In this document: in pieces, positions 1-6,861 of the stretch | Layout of the letters: every line of letters starts with the position of its first letter | Position numbering within the stretch: position 1 is the stretch's first letter | Assembly: GCA_018661145.1 (NCBI GenBank) | Contig: JABJIU010000195.1 | Span: 1-20,438, forward strand | DNA length: 20,438 nt | Source: Pseudomonadota bacterium | GTDB lineage: Bacteria; Pseudomonadota; Gammaproteobacteria; Arenicellales; UBA868 | Reading direction: 5' to 3' | Program-made: the position numbers and the translations under genes | The notes under the pieces: generated by a model | The model's input: only the letters and a program-made list of their open reading frames with translations | Told to the model about the DNA's origin: nothing | Database searches by the model: none

Positions 1-1
1 A

Positions 2-457
2 ACGGCGCGGGACAGCGACGCCGATAGAATTTCATCGCAAAGGATGACGGCCTGGGACTACATCACCAAACCTGTCAGTCTCGAATTCCTGGTCGCGCGT
101 GTGCACGCCCTACTTCGTATTTCTGAGCAACTCCAATCTCAACCCGAACCTGAACATAATGTCTCGGTCGGATCTTTGGTGGTCAATGAAAAAAGCATGC
201 TGGTTCACTGGAAGGAAAATCCAGTCAACCTGACCCTGACTGAGTTCTGGATTATAGAATCCCTAAGCAGAAACCCTGGGCATGTCAAAACCTATGATGC
301 CTTGAGCGATGTTACGCGGCAGGGTCTGGTGGAGCGAAATACCATCAATGGGTACATTCGGCGAATTCGTAACAAATTCCGGGAAATCGATCCTGCCTTC
401 GACCGCATCCAAACCGTTCACGGCACTGGTTACAAATGGGAGCAGGACCACGGGTGA
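2..457 (+). CDS. Response regulator of the dedicated sortase two-component system, 3' part (PdsR-like)
   Basis: This is the C-terminal part of an OmpR/PhoB-type response regulator; the frame is open to the left edge, so the start and the phospho-acceptor Asp lie outside. The first codons read TARDSDADRISS, the end of a receiver domain, followed by the conserved Lys-Pro of ITKPVSLEFL. A winged-helix DNA-binding domain follows, with LTLTEFWIIESLSRNPGHVK, then NTINGYIRRIRNKF (recognition helix) and the terminal hairpin VHGTGYKW. The wording LTLTEFW, PGHVK, IRRIRxKF and DPAFDxIxTVxGxGYxW is what I recall of the 'proteobacterial dedicated sortase system' regulator family (TIGR03787). The stop overlaps the kinase start as GTGA, so the two are translationally coupled. 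The regulator would control envelope genes, probably sortase and its target, upstream of this window. Class assignment is sure; the sortase-specific subfamily is likely. Confidence 0.88.
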   Translation, partial: TARDSDADRISSQRMTAWDYITKPVSLEFLVARVHALLRISEQLQSQPEPEHNVSVGSLVVNEKSMLVHWKENPVNLTLTEFWIIESLSRNPGHVKTYDALSDVTRQGLVERNTINGYIRRIRNKFREIDPAFDRIQTVHGTGYKWEQDHG

Positions 458-2694
458 ACTCGCTCGTCGGTTCGCGCTCGGCCAAAGCGTTGCCCGATGG
501 CGGCGTGGCCCCAGGGGCGCCCCAAATCCGGCCCGGCCTCAAGATCCGGACCAAACTTCTACTGCTCGTTCTCCTTCTTCTCGTTATTCCTTGGATGGGT
601 TATGAGTCCGTTCGGGAGATGGAGAAGTTCCTCCTGGCGGGTCAGGAGCAGGCCTTGGAACTTACTACCCAAGGTATCTCAAGTATCCTCGGCAACCGCA
701 CAGATCTCTTCGACCCCGGGGTGGGTGTCCCGGAAATAATAGGGAGACCTCTAACCAGTCTTCTTGGCGAGATAGAGGAACCGCTCGCGATCGATGCGCC
801 CGCCGAAATTTGGGCGGCAAGTGTTGGGCCGCTCACCCATTTTTCGGGTTTTGGCCTATTCGAGTGTGGGCCCGAATACCGACCTGAGTCACTAGCCGTC
901 CGCCACGGCCTCGCCCTTGGCCCTGACTCTGTTTTTGCATTTTTTGAAATCGACGACGATGTTCTAGTGTTTCGAGATCCCACTCTGCTTTCGCTGGATG
1001 CAAACGATCAAATCCGGATGACCATCCAGCGAAACAACGGTGAAATCCTCCGATATCTGCTGACGGCTCAGGCGCCAGGGCGACTCAGTGTCTATTTGAT
1101 GCGCGCAAATTGGAAGGACGTGGTCGATGGCGAAGCCCTGAGAGAGATTGTCGGAACGCTCGACCCACTCACCGGCGGCTTCGCGGTAAAAGTCCGGATC
1201 CCGCGGGACCTGCTTGGCGTGGGTGCGCGCCTAAAGTTTGAGGTCGTTGATATTGACGACCGGAACACCCGCGAGATTGAGCAGATCATCAGTACCGAGC
1301 CAGACCCGGGTTCTCACGAATTCGGTAGTGTCCGTCTGGTCACGCCCGAACTCGCCAAGCTAATACAACCACTCTATATCTCGGAGGCGAACATTACGGT
1401 GTGGGACAGATCCTACCGCGTTCGGGCCCAGGTTGGTTCGGTGGTGCCGCCCGCAAGAGAGGCCTTTGGTATGACCCCGCCCGAGAAAGCGTCACTTCTC
1501 AAGCGCGCCGAGGATCAGCTTATACGTTTTCTTGGCTGGATTCTGAGGAGCCCAGCCCGAGGTCTCGCCGACATGCCGGCCGACTCCAGCGCGGAGGACC
1601 AACGGGTCTTAGCGCGGGTGCTGGCCGAAGGGGAACCGAGCACCGAGCGCCGGCGCTATGGAGAGGCAAAGCTCATTGTCACCGCCTCCCCAATCTGGGC
1701 TCAGGGCGAGATCGAAGGAGCCGTGCTCATCAAACAGAGCGCGAATAAACTTCTGGCACTACAGTACAAGACCCTGCAGCGTTTCACGATCCTCTTCCTC
1801 GCTGTGTTTGTCTTCCTTTCTCTCGCAATCCTTATATTTTCAACGCGTCTCACGTATCGAGTCGGTCGCCTCCAACGGGAGACCGAGCAGGCTGCCTCGT
1901 CTGAAGGGAGACTGCTCAAGGATCGAATTCGTGCTGGCGCTCGTTCTTCAGACGAGCTCGGGAGTCTCACCCGAAGTATCTCCTCCATGCTGCACAATCT
2001 CGGCCAGTACACCCGTTATCTGGAAAGACTACCCGACACGCTCGCGCATGAACTGCACAATCCTCTTAACGTGGTGAATTCTTCTCTGGAAAACTTGCAA
2101 TACAACCACCGCGAACTCACGGATGACAAGCATCTGCAACGGGCCAGAAACGGGATTGGGCGCCTGCGCTCCATCATCACAAGTCTCACGGAAGCGGCCA
2201 GCCTCAAAGAGGCATTAAGTCAGGAACAAGAGCAACTGGAACGGTTCGACCTTCGCTCACTCATCCAGAACTGTGTGGAGGGCTATCAATCCGCGAATCC
2301 TGGCTATCGGATTGTGGCGACCCTGGCTCCGACCTCTGCCTGGATTTTCGGAGTGCCGGATCGTATCGCACAAATGCTCGACAAACTCATCGACAACGCC
2401 ATTGCCTTTGGCGCACAAAATGGTCTCATAATCGTGAATCTTCGGCACGGCGGCGATAATCTGGAGCTGACCGTGTCCAACGATGGGCCGACACTGCCCC
2501 CTGAGATTGCTGACAGCCTCTTCGACCCGATGGTTTCTAGTACCCGCGATGCACGAAAGACCCACTTGGGTCTCGGACTCTATATCGTGCGGTTAGTCAC
2601 GGAGTTTCACAAAGGAACAGTCGCGGCAAGAAACCGCCGTGGAGGAACTGGAGTTGACGTAGTAGTGTCGTTGCCGACGCTCACGGGCCAATAA
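454..2694 (+). CDS. Sensor histidine kinase of the dedicated sortase system (PdsS-like)
   Basis: Inner-membrane sensor kinase of 746 aa, paired with the regulator just upstream. I chose GTG at 454 because it overlaps the regulator stop (GTGA); an in-frame ATG lies 18 bases earlier. Domain order: TM helix near residues 28-42 (KLLLLVLLLLVIPWMGY), a large periplasmic region to about 440, a second TM (FTILFLAVFVFLSLAILIF), a HAMP-like linker, then the kinase core. The H-box reads LAHELHNPL with His532. The N-box is QMLDKLIDNA. The G1 box is SNDGPTLP instead of DxGxG, and G2 is THLGLGLYIVRLV. The motifs REMEKFLLAGQEQAL, PDRIAQMLDKL and LGLGLYIVRL are the signature I associate with TIGR03785, the sortase-system kinase. 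The periplasmic ligand is unknown. Confidence in kinase function is high; subfamily confidence is good. Confidence 0.9.
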   Translation: MNSLVGSRSAKALPDGGVAPGAPQIRPGLKIRTKLLLLVLLLLVIPWMGYESVREMEKFLLAGQEQALELTTQGISSILGNRTDLFDPGVGVPEIIGRPLTSLLGEIEEPLAIDAPAEIWAASVGPLTHFSGFGLFECGPEYRPESLAVRHGLALGPDSVFAFFEIDDDVLVFRDPTLLSLDANDQIRMTIQRNNGEILRYLLTAQAPGRLSVYLMRANWKDVVDGEALREIVGTLDPLTGGFAVKVRIPRDLLGVGARLKFEVVDIDDRNTREIEQIISTEPDPGSHEFGSVRLVTPELAKLIQPLYISEANITVWDRSYRVRAQVGSVVPPAREAFGMTPPEKASLLKRAEDQLIRFLGWILRSPARGLADMPADSSAEDQRVLARVLAEGEPSTERRRYGEAKLIVTASPIWAQGEIEGAVLIKQSANKLLALQYKTLQRFTILFLAVFVFLSLAILIFSTRLTYRVGRLQRETEQAASSEGRLLKDRIRAGARSSDELGSLTRSISSMLHNLGQYTRYLERLPDTLAHELHNPLNVVNSSLENLQYNHRELTDDKHLQRARNGIGRLRSIITSLTEAASLKEALSQEQEQLERFDLRSLIQNCVEGYQSANPGYRIVATLAPTSAWIFGVPDRIAQMLDKLIDNAIAFGAQNGLIIVNLRHGGDNLELTVSNDGPTLPPEIADSLFDPMVSSTRDARKTHLGLGLYIVRLVTEFHKGTVAARNRRGGTGVDVVVSLPTLTGQ

Positions 2695-2720
2695 TCACTG
2701 AGCCAGAAATTCTCTCGTGA
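2695..2720. terminator. Weak inverted repeat between convergent genes
   Basis: The 30-base gap between the kinase stop and the PRTase stop contains TCAC ... GTGA with an inner GAG/CTC pairing around a 9-base loop. It sits where both convergent transcripts should end. There is no U-tract on either side, so termination is only a positional guess. Confidence 0.22.
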
Positions 2721-2724
2721 GTTG

Positions 2725-3285
2725 CTATAACAATCCGGTGACAATGTCAGCGACTTCAGGCTTGCCCCGTTTTACCTCGTCTTCAGAAAGTCCCTGCAGC
2801 TCATGGGGGAACACAAGCCATTGGTCCGTCTCATGGGTAAAGAAGTCTGGAACCCTACCCGTCTCACTCTTGGAGGGCTTATACCAGCACGTCGCCACCC
2901 GGAGATCCTCCGGAAAATTGCGTCGACAACGCGCCTTCAGTTCATCCACGATCGCCTCGATACTACGGCCCGAATCCAGCACATCATCGACAATCAAGAG
3001 TTTATCCTCGCGATCCAGCTTGCGGATTAAATACCCGAGCCCGTGCACCTGCACCGCATCTGAGGTATCCGCAATCCCACGATAGTAAGAAGTGCGTATC
3101 GCCACATGATCTGTTGAAATTCCAGCATATTCCAGCAACTCCTGAACCGCGATTCCCACGGGAGTCCCGCCCCGCCAGACCCCCACAATGAAATCGGGGC
3201 GGAATCCACTTTCGATAATTTTCCTGCCCAGCATAAAGGAATCACGTAAAAGCTCGCTTGCCGAAATGAAGGTCTTTTCAATCAT
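2725..3285 (-). CDS. Phosphoribosyltransferase (hypoxanthine PRT-like, COG2236 type)
   Basis: A cytoplasmic type I phosphoribosyltransferase of 186 aa. The PRPP-binding loop is clear at residues 97-109: LLIVDDVLDSGRSI, i.e. hydrophobic strand, two acidic residues, then DSG and a Ser. The pyrophosphate loop is seen at VGVWRGGTPVG (about 34-44). The overall layout (VxRGGxPVGxxVQELL, RTSYYRGI, VDDVLDSG, CWYKPS, PDFF) is that of the short proteins annotated hypoxanthine or xanthine PRT in proteobacteria, which would salvage purine bases with PRPP. The substrate cannot be read from the sequence. It starts 24 bases after the polysaccharide-lyase-like gene, behind an AGGT ribosome site, as the last gene of the three-gene operon. 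Why a nucleotide-salvage type enzyme sits with an exported protein is unexplained. Confidence 0.85.
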   Translation of the reverse strand: MIEKTFISASELLRDSFMLGRKIIESGFRPDFIVGVWRGGTPVGIAVQELLEYAGISTDHVAIRTSYYRGIADTSDAVQVHGLGYLIRKLDREDKLLIVDDVLDSGRSIEAIVDELKARCRRNFPEDLRVATCWYKPSKSETGRVPDFFTHETDQWLVFPHELQGLSEDEVKRGKPEVADIVTGLL

Positions 3286-3309
3286 GACTTACCTGATGAG
3301 TGCTATTAA

Positions 3310-4476
3310 TCAACGCCGATCGTCGTCATCAGCGACTGGGTCCGGTTTAACTTGCCCATCAAAGGCGCCGTCTTCCGAACTCATTGATTCAGTCTCTGTA
3401 TCTGCGTCGGGGTTGCTTTCGTCTGTGGTCTCTGGGTCGAGAATCTGCCCACTTGATTCTGGTGCGATATCGGTATCCTGCGACTCGGCCTTGGTCGTTT
3501 CGTTCGTATCGGCCTCGGGTTCAGACACAATTGTAACGCCCTCCTTCGTGTCTTCAACGCTGGAATCTACGGTGCCGTCGGTATCCTCCTGATCTTCGTC
3601 AGGTATTTCGGTTTCGGGTGCTGGAGTGCTTCCCTCAGCGACATCGGTCTCTTCTGCGTCAAGTGTCTCGACCTCATTCTTCGGAGTTCTCTCTAGATCC
3701 CCCTCGACTTCATCCTTTGGCTCGGGCGAGGGTGCCACAATCCAGCCTGGATCTTCGGCCTGACTCCTGGCCGGAAGGTAGTAGACCACCTGCGCGGGCA
3801 ATTCCTTTTCCGGGTAACGTTTTTTGAACTCATCCACCCCGACCCGGGAGATGCCGTAACTCAGGAATATTCTGCAGCGTTCACAGGTCGGACCTCGATA
3901 CCGAACCCGTTGCTCGTCATTTACCCAGACATTTATTCTGCCATGGGGATTACTCCAGACCCCCTCCACAATGATGTCTTGCCATTGACCGCGAAGCTCG
4001 CGCTCACTAATTAGAGAGTAAAACCGGGACTCATCGTCGAAGCGACTACCGAACCACAGCGTGCCGGTACTCCCAAGCTCAAACACCCATGCCGCCTCAC
4101 CGGTAGCCTCATCGATGAACTGCCCGTGTCGATTGCGGGCAGGATAACTGCCTTCAAAATCTTCCGGGAAAAAGACCTGCCAGCGATACCAAAACGCCTG
4201 GGTAGAGGAACTGGGCGGGCTCATATCCTGAGCAAGCTCGGCGCGCTCAACGCTTTTCTCGCAATCGTTGAACGGTGGTTCAGAGAGGCAATCCCCGGGC
4301 CGGAGTTCAAAACGTTGCACGATGGAATCGGGCACGAGTCCGGTTGGATCGCCAACTTCAGCCACAGCCCACTCCTTATCCGTCAAAAACCGGGCAAATC
4401 CCCCCTGCTTATCATCGGCTGCCTGCGCAAAGACCGCTACGAAGACGAGACCAATTCCAAGTATTCGAGATTTCAT
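3310..4476 (-). CDS. Exported polysaccharide-lyase-like (heparin lyase I fold) protein with acidic C-terminal tail
   Basis: 388 aa, exported. Residues 1-20 (MKSRILGIGLVFVAVFAQA) form a Sec signal peptide with a likely cut after AQA. Residues about 25-240 resemble the concanavalin-like jelly roll of the 'Polysacc_lyase' (PF14099, heparin lyase I-like) group: VERAELAQDM, FWYRWQVFFPEDF, RHGQF, WQDIIVEGVW followed by GRINVWVNDEQRVRYRGP. Whether it still cleaves sugar is not decidable; these folds may also only bind. Four Cys (63, 72, 198, 201) could form two disulfides, which suits a periplasmic or outer location. From about residue 250 to the end the chain is almost only D, E, T, S, P, a disordered, highly negative tail ending in DDDDRR with no LPXTG motif. 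Its ATG shares one base with the preceding gene's stop (TAATG), so translation is coupled. Confidence 0.7.
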   Translation of the reverse strand: MKSRILGIGLVFVAVFAQAADDKQGGFARFLTDKEWAVAEVGDPTGLVPDSIVQRFELRPGDCLSEPPFNDCEKSVERAELAQDMSPPSSSTQAFWYRWQVFFPEDFEGSYPARNRHGQFIDEATGEAAWVFELGSTGTLWFGSRFDDESRFYSLISERELRGQWQDIIVEGVWSNPHGRINVWVNDEQRVRYRGPTCERCRIFLSYGISRVGVDEFKKRYPEKELPAQVVYYLPARSQAEDPGWIVAPSPEPKDEVEGDLERTPKNEVETLDAEETDVAEGSTPAPETEIPDEDQEDTDGTVDSSVEDTKEGVTIVSEPEADTNETTKAESQDTDIAPESSGQILDPETTDESNPDADTETESMSSEDGAFDGQVKPDPVADDDDRR

Positions 4477-5927
4477 TACAAAACCTCTAGGTCTGCGGTA
4501 GAGGATGCGCTGACAACAGCTTTACTGATTTGTTCAGCGAGGATCTCAACTTCTGGCCCTAGGGCCCTTGAATCTGTCACTGGCGGCACCATCGATCGAA
4601 TGGCCTCCAAGAATTCTATAAGAGCGGGAGGCGCGCTCCTGTCTGTCACGTGCAAGGCCTGACTTGCAGTAACTCCAAGATAAGCCAAAACGGCATCAAG
4701 CGCACGACCCGCTGTTCCATATTGATTGAAAGCCCAGAATGTGGGTACCCCGATGTCGTTTTGCCCGAAACCACCACCCTCCGAACCGGGTAGCAAAGTA
4801 ACTTGAGCGGCCCTCCTCGCCTCCTCCTGATACGCAACAGCCGCCATCCCGGCGACACCGATGTATCCATCTTCCTTCGCGAGCAGCTGATCAGGGAGAT
4901 GAGAAACCTTGCTGTCAAGCAGCTTGGTGATCTGCCGATCGCCGAGGGTTGCAAGATCTGCCCAGGACGCTGTCGCGCCATCAATCGCGGGATACGCCAG
5001 GCCGTTATGATATCCCCCGGTTGAAAAGACACGGCCTAAGGGGTTATCAGCATCGGGTGGAATATATACCGGATTATCCGTAATACTCGACAATGACGAC
5101 TCCGCGACCGATTCCAGGCGACCGACAGTGTGTTCGGCCTGCGCCAGCACCCGAGGAACTATCCGCCAGGACACAGGCGCCTGAAACGAGCGACGGTCAG
5201 GGTCTCCGCCCAGAGTGAGATCTCTAAGCTGTTGAAGCGCACGGAGCTCCTCTGGTGCGGTCCAGAGCAAATCCAGGCTGGGGTCACAGGCCTCTAGCGG
5301 GGCTCGCAACGCCTCAATAGAGAGAGCAAAAAACCGGTAGGCCAGGTCCAGACGTCGCCGGGCTGATAGCGCAACATCGGCGGCAAGTGCGCTGGCACAG
5401 GGGGAGCCATTGACCAGAGCAAGGTTCTCTTTAACACCCATAACCCGTTCTTGCGAGAGATGGTTAAAGAGGTGTCCTAGGGGTTGAATTTCCCCGGCGC
5501 ACCCGATTCCCCTAGTAGGTACCGGAGGCAGGCAGCCTTCATCAAGCATCGCGGCGACCCGGCCCACCAGGTCTGAGGAAACCGCAGCGTGTCCTTCAAT
5601 AAAATTCACAAGTCTGGCGAAAACAATCCCGCGCACTAGTCGCTCCGGGGCGGGATCACCAAAGGCCGCCGACGTAGCGAAACTCACCTTTCTCGCATGA
5701 GTCTGGCGCTGCTCTTTGTCAAAACGTTGGTAGGCGTTCTGACCGTACCCGGAGGTAACTCCATAAATGACGATGTCGTCATCGCTTTCCAACAACGACA
5801 AGAACCCACTCCTTGCCCCGTCAATCTTCGCTATTGCCGAATCACTAATTTCGACACTTTCGCCAAGCCAGGCGACTTTGTGGTAGTTCTCGAGTGAAAA
5901 TGATTCTCGGGATACGAGGGAGGTCAT
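4476..5927 (-). CDS. Aromatic amino acid lyase (HAL/PAL) family protein lacking the MIO-forming Ser
   Basis: 483 aa, a little shorter than HAL (about 510). Family hallmarks: IYGVTSGYG with Tyr55, GEIQPLGH, ALVNGSPCASAL with Asn173, the SSITDNP block (283-286) and STGGYHNGL. In HAL and PAL, Ala-Ser-Gly in GASGDLAPL cyclises to the electrophile MIO; here the aligned residues are Cys143-Ala144-Gly145 (GCAGEIQPLGH), with one residue deleted just before. The tyrosine of QDxYSLR is Val252 (QAPVSWR), though the Arg remains, and the QEDH motif is QNDI (389-392). Normal ammonia elimination is therefore doubtful; it may use another chemistry, be a binding protein, or use Cys143 in a shifted register. 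No hutU, hutI or hutG genes are nearby. The ATG lies 16 bases after the tRNA-Leu CCA with no recognisable Shine-Dalgarno; it is the first gene of the operon. Confidence 0.85.
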   Translation of the reverse strand: MTSLVSRESFSLENYHKVAWLGESVEISDSAIAKIDGARSGFLSLLESDDDIVIYGVTSGYGQNAYQRFDKEQRQTHARKVSFATSAAFGDPAPERLVRGIVFARLVNFIEGHAAVSSDLVGRVAAMLDEGCLPPVPTRGIGCAGEIQPLGHLFNHLSQERVMGVKENLALVNGSPCASALAADVALSARRRLDLAYRFFALSIEALRAPLEACDPSLDLLWTAPEELRALQQLRDLTLGGDPDRRSFQAPVSWRIVPRVLAQAEHTVGRLESVAESSLSSITDNPVYIPPDADNPLGRVFSTGGYHNGLAYPAIDGATASWADLATLGDRQITKLLDSKVSHLPDQLLAKEDGYIGVAGMAAVAYQEEARRAAQVTLLPGSEGGGFGQNDIGVPTFWAFNQYGTAGRALDAVLAYLGVTASQALHVTDRSAPPALIEFLEAIRSMVPPVTDSRALGPEVEILAEQISKAVVSASSTADLEVL

Positions 5928-5943
5928 AGGGATATCAAATTAG

Positions 5944-6030
5944 TGGTGCCCGGGGCCGGACTCGAACCGGCACGGCCGCAAGGCCGAGGGATTTTAAGTC
6001 CCTTGCGTCTACCAGTTTCGCCACCCGGGC
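5944..6030 (-). tRNA. tRNA-Leu (anticodon TAA)
   Basis: 87 bases with encoded CCA. Acceptor GCCCGGG pairs with CCCGGGC; the D-arm is GCGAAACTGGTAGACGC; the anticodon loop is CTTAAAA (anticodon at 5994-5996); the long variable arm CGGCCTTGCGGCCG is typical of leucine tRNAs; the T-arm holds GTTCGAGTC. By position it corresponds to E. coli leuZ, but about 1.3 kb separates it from the tRNA-Cys that normally precedes it closely. Confidence 0.97.
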
Positions 6031-6070
6031 ATGGTTAGATTTCATTATTCAAGTCGTATACCGCACCCTG

Positions 6071-6099
6071 ATTACAGAGTATTTTCACCGTCGTGTTCA
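6071..6099 (-). promoter_or_regulatory. Possible sigma-70 promoter for tRNA-Leu and the downstream operon
   Basis: On the minus strand, TGAACA (6094-6099), a 17-base spacer and TGTAAT (6071-6076) match the -35/-10 consensus at 4/6 and 5/6. Initiation would fall about 35 bases before the mature tRNA-Leu 5' end. It could also drive the lyase-like operon, whose first gene starts only 16 bases after the tRNA. The AT-rich region contains other candidates, so this is a guess. Confidence 0.35.
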
Positions 6100-6173
6100 G
6101 GGATCTGAATAATTGTATTATTTACTGGTAGTAAGGCTCTTGATTATATTATGGTTACAGTACTCTGGTCCGG

Positions 6174-6290
6174 ATGACGCAACCACTCCCCTTCCCCAAC
6201 CGCGACCTGTACCGCTATCAGATGGATTTTTATGCGGGCCCTCACAAACCCATCCGTAGACTCATTAGCATCATCAACACCTATCGCTAA
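6174..6290 (+). CDS. Possible small ORF of 38 aa, unknown
   Basis: ATG at 6174 to TAA at 6288-6290, encoding MTQPLPFPNRDLYRYQMDFY and 18 further residues ending NTYR. It is the only rightward ORF of note between the tRNAs. There is no clear ribosome site before the ATG, and I recognise no family. It ends against the recombinase remnant on the other strand, so it may be a fragment of a mobile element. It may equally be chance. Confidence 0.2.
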   Translation: MTQPLPFPNRDLYRYQMDFYAGPHKPIRRLISIINTYR

Positions 6291-6442
6291 AGTGACCTAA
6301 TCTGTAGTACCCGGGCTGAAATCTGAGGTGAGATTGGAGTCACATTCGTGACATTACTACGGTAGGACTTCTTTGTTGTTGCGGTAGATGCGTGGCCCAA
6401 CCTTTCTAATTCGCTACGCACCCAAGGTCCGACATTGGTAGT
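6287..6442 (-). pseudogene. Tyrosine recombinase (phage-type integrase) C-terminal remnant
   Basis: A minus-strand frame of about 51 codons, bounded upstream by an in-frame TGA (6443-6445) and ending in TAG. It reads ...VRSELERLGHASTATTKKSYR and then about 23 more residues. LGHxSxxTTxxxY is the end of the catalytic domain of tyrosine recombinases: the conserved Gly-His and, several residues later, the nucleophile Tyr. The Arg boxes and the whole N-terminal part are absent; the space where they should be is filled by an unrelated ORF. It is therefore a dead fragment of an integrase, which explains why this stretch of foreign-looking DNA lies between two tRNA genes. Confidence 0.6.
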
Positions 6443-6462
6443 TCATAAAAATTGGGAGGGGA

Positions 6463-6861
6463 TTATTTAGTTGGCAGGCATAACGCGGTGACGTAAAGAC
6501 CGCCAGTGGGATGAGATTTGCCCGAGTGCTCCCAATATTCGATCGCCGTGCTCCGTGAGTTTTGGTTCATCATTTGTCGTTGTGTCCTCGCGCCAGGCCA
6601 TACCCAAAGACGGGGTTCCTGCTCGACACCTTCGATATGCTCAACGTCTTCGAGAAACTGCTCGATTTCATCTCGGCTCGGTTGGTGACTGAGGGACTCT
6701 TCGTTTTCCGCGCAATATTCGACTGCTCCTACATGTTCAGACGCCTGATTTGCGGTCGCCATGCAGTGCAGATAATTATCAAACGTCAAACCTGTCTCAA
6801 AGGTTCCGCCCGTCCCTATTAAGAAGATAAGTGCCCACTTGATTGCCGTTCTCCTGTGCAC
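6463..6861 (-). CDS. Hypothetical protein, 132 aa, in the inter-tRNA insertion
   Basis: A GTG-started frame whose first residues (MHRRTAIKWALIFLIGTGG) give a positively charged start and a short hydrophobic stretch, compatible with a membrane anchor or poor signal peptide. The rest is soluble, with two Cys early on (HCMATA and EYCAEN), an acidic helix (SRDEIEQFLEDVEHIEGVE) and a final TALCLPTK. I recognise no domain. No Shine-Dalgarno precedes the GTG; an AGGAGA lies inside the first codons, which suggests the start may be wrong or the gene decayed. It sits directly upstream of the recombinase remnant and probably arrived with it. Confidence 0.4.
   Translation of the reverse strand: MHRRTAIKWALIFLIGTGGTFETGLTFDNYLHCMATANQASEHVGAVEYCAENEESLSHQPSRDEIEQFLEDVEHIEGVEQEPRLWVWPGARTQRQMMNQNSRSTAIEYWEHSGKSHPTGGLYVTALCLPTK

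Noticed and set aside
3310..3370. LPXTG-type sortase signal on the exported acidic protein
   Set aside because: The C-terminus ends in an acidic run and two Arg, with no LPXTG, no hydrophobic helix; it is not a target of the neighbouring sortase system.
4126..4662. 178-codon open frame on the plus strand opposite the exported protein gene
   Set aside because: It lies antisense to a clear signal-peptide protein and the end of the lyase-like gene, has no recognisable domain, and shows the composition of a reverse-strand shadow.
4476..5927. Calling the lyase-like gene hutH
   Set aside because: The MIO serine and two other active-site residues are missing and no histidine-degradation genes are adjacent, so a HutH name would mislead.
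5940..6460. Attachment-site duplication of a tRNA 3' end flanking the inserted DNA
   Set aside because: I compared the tRNA-Cys and tRNA-Leu 3' ends with the surrounding sequence and saw no second copy beyond the normal similarity of T-arms.
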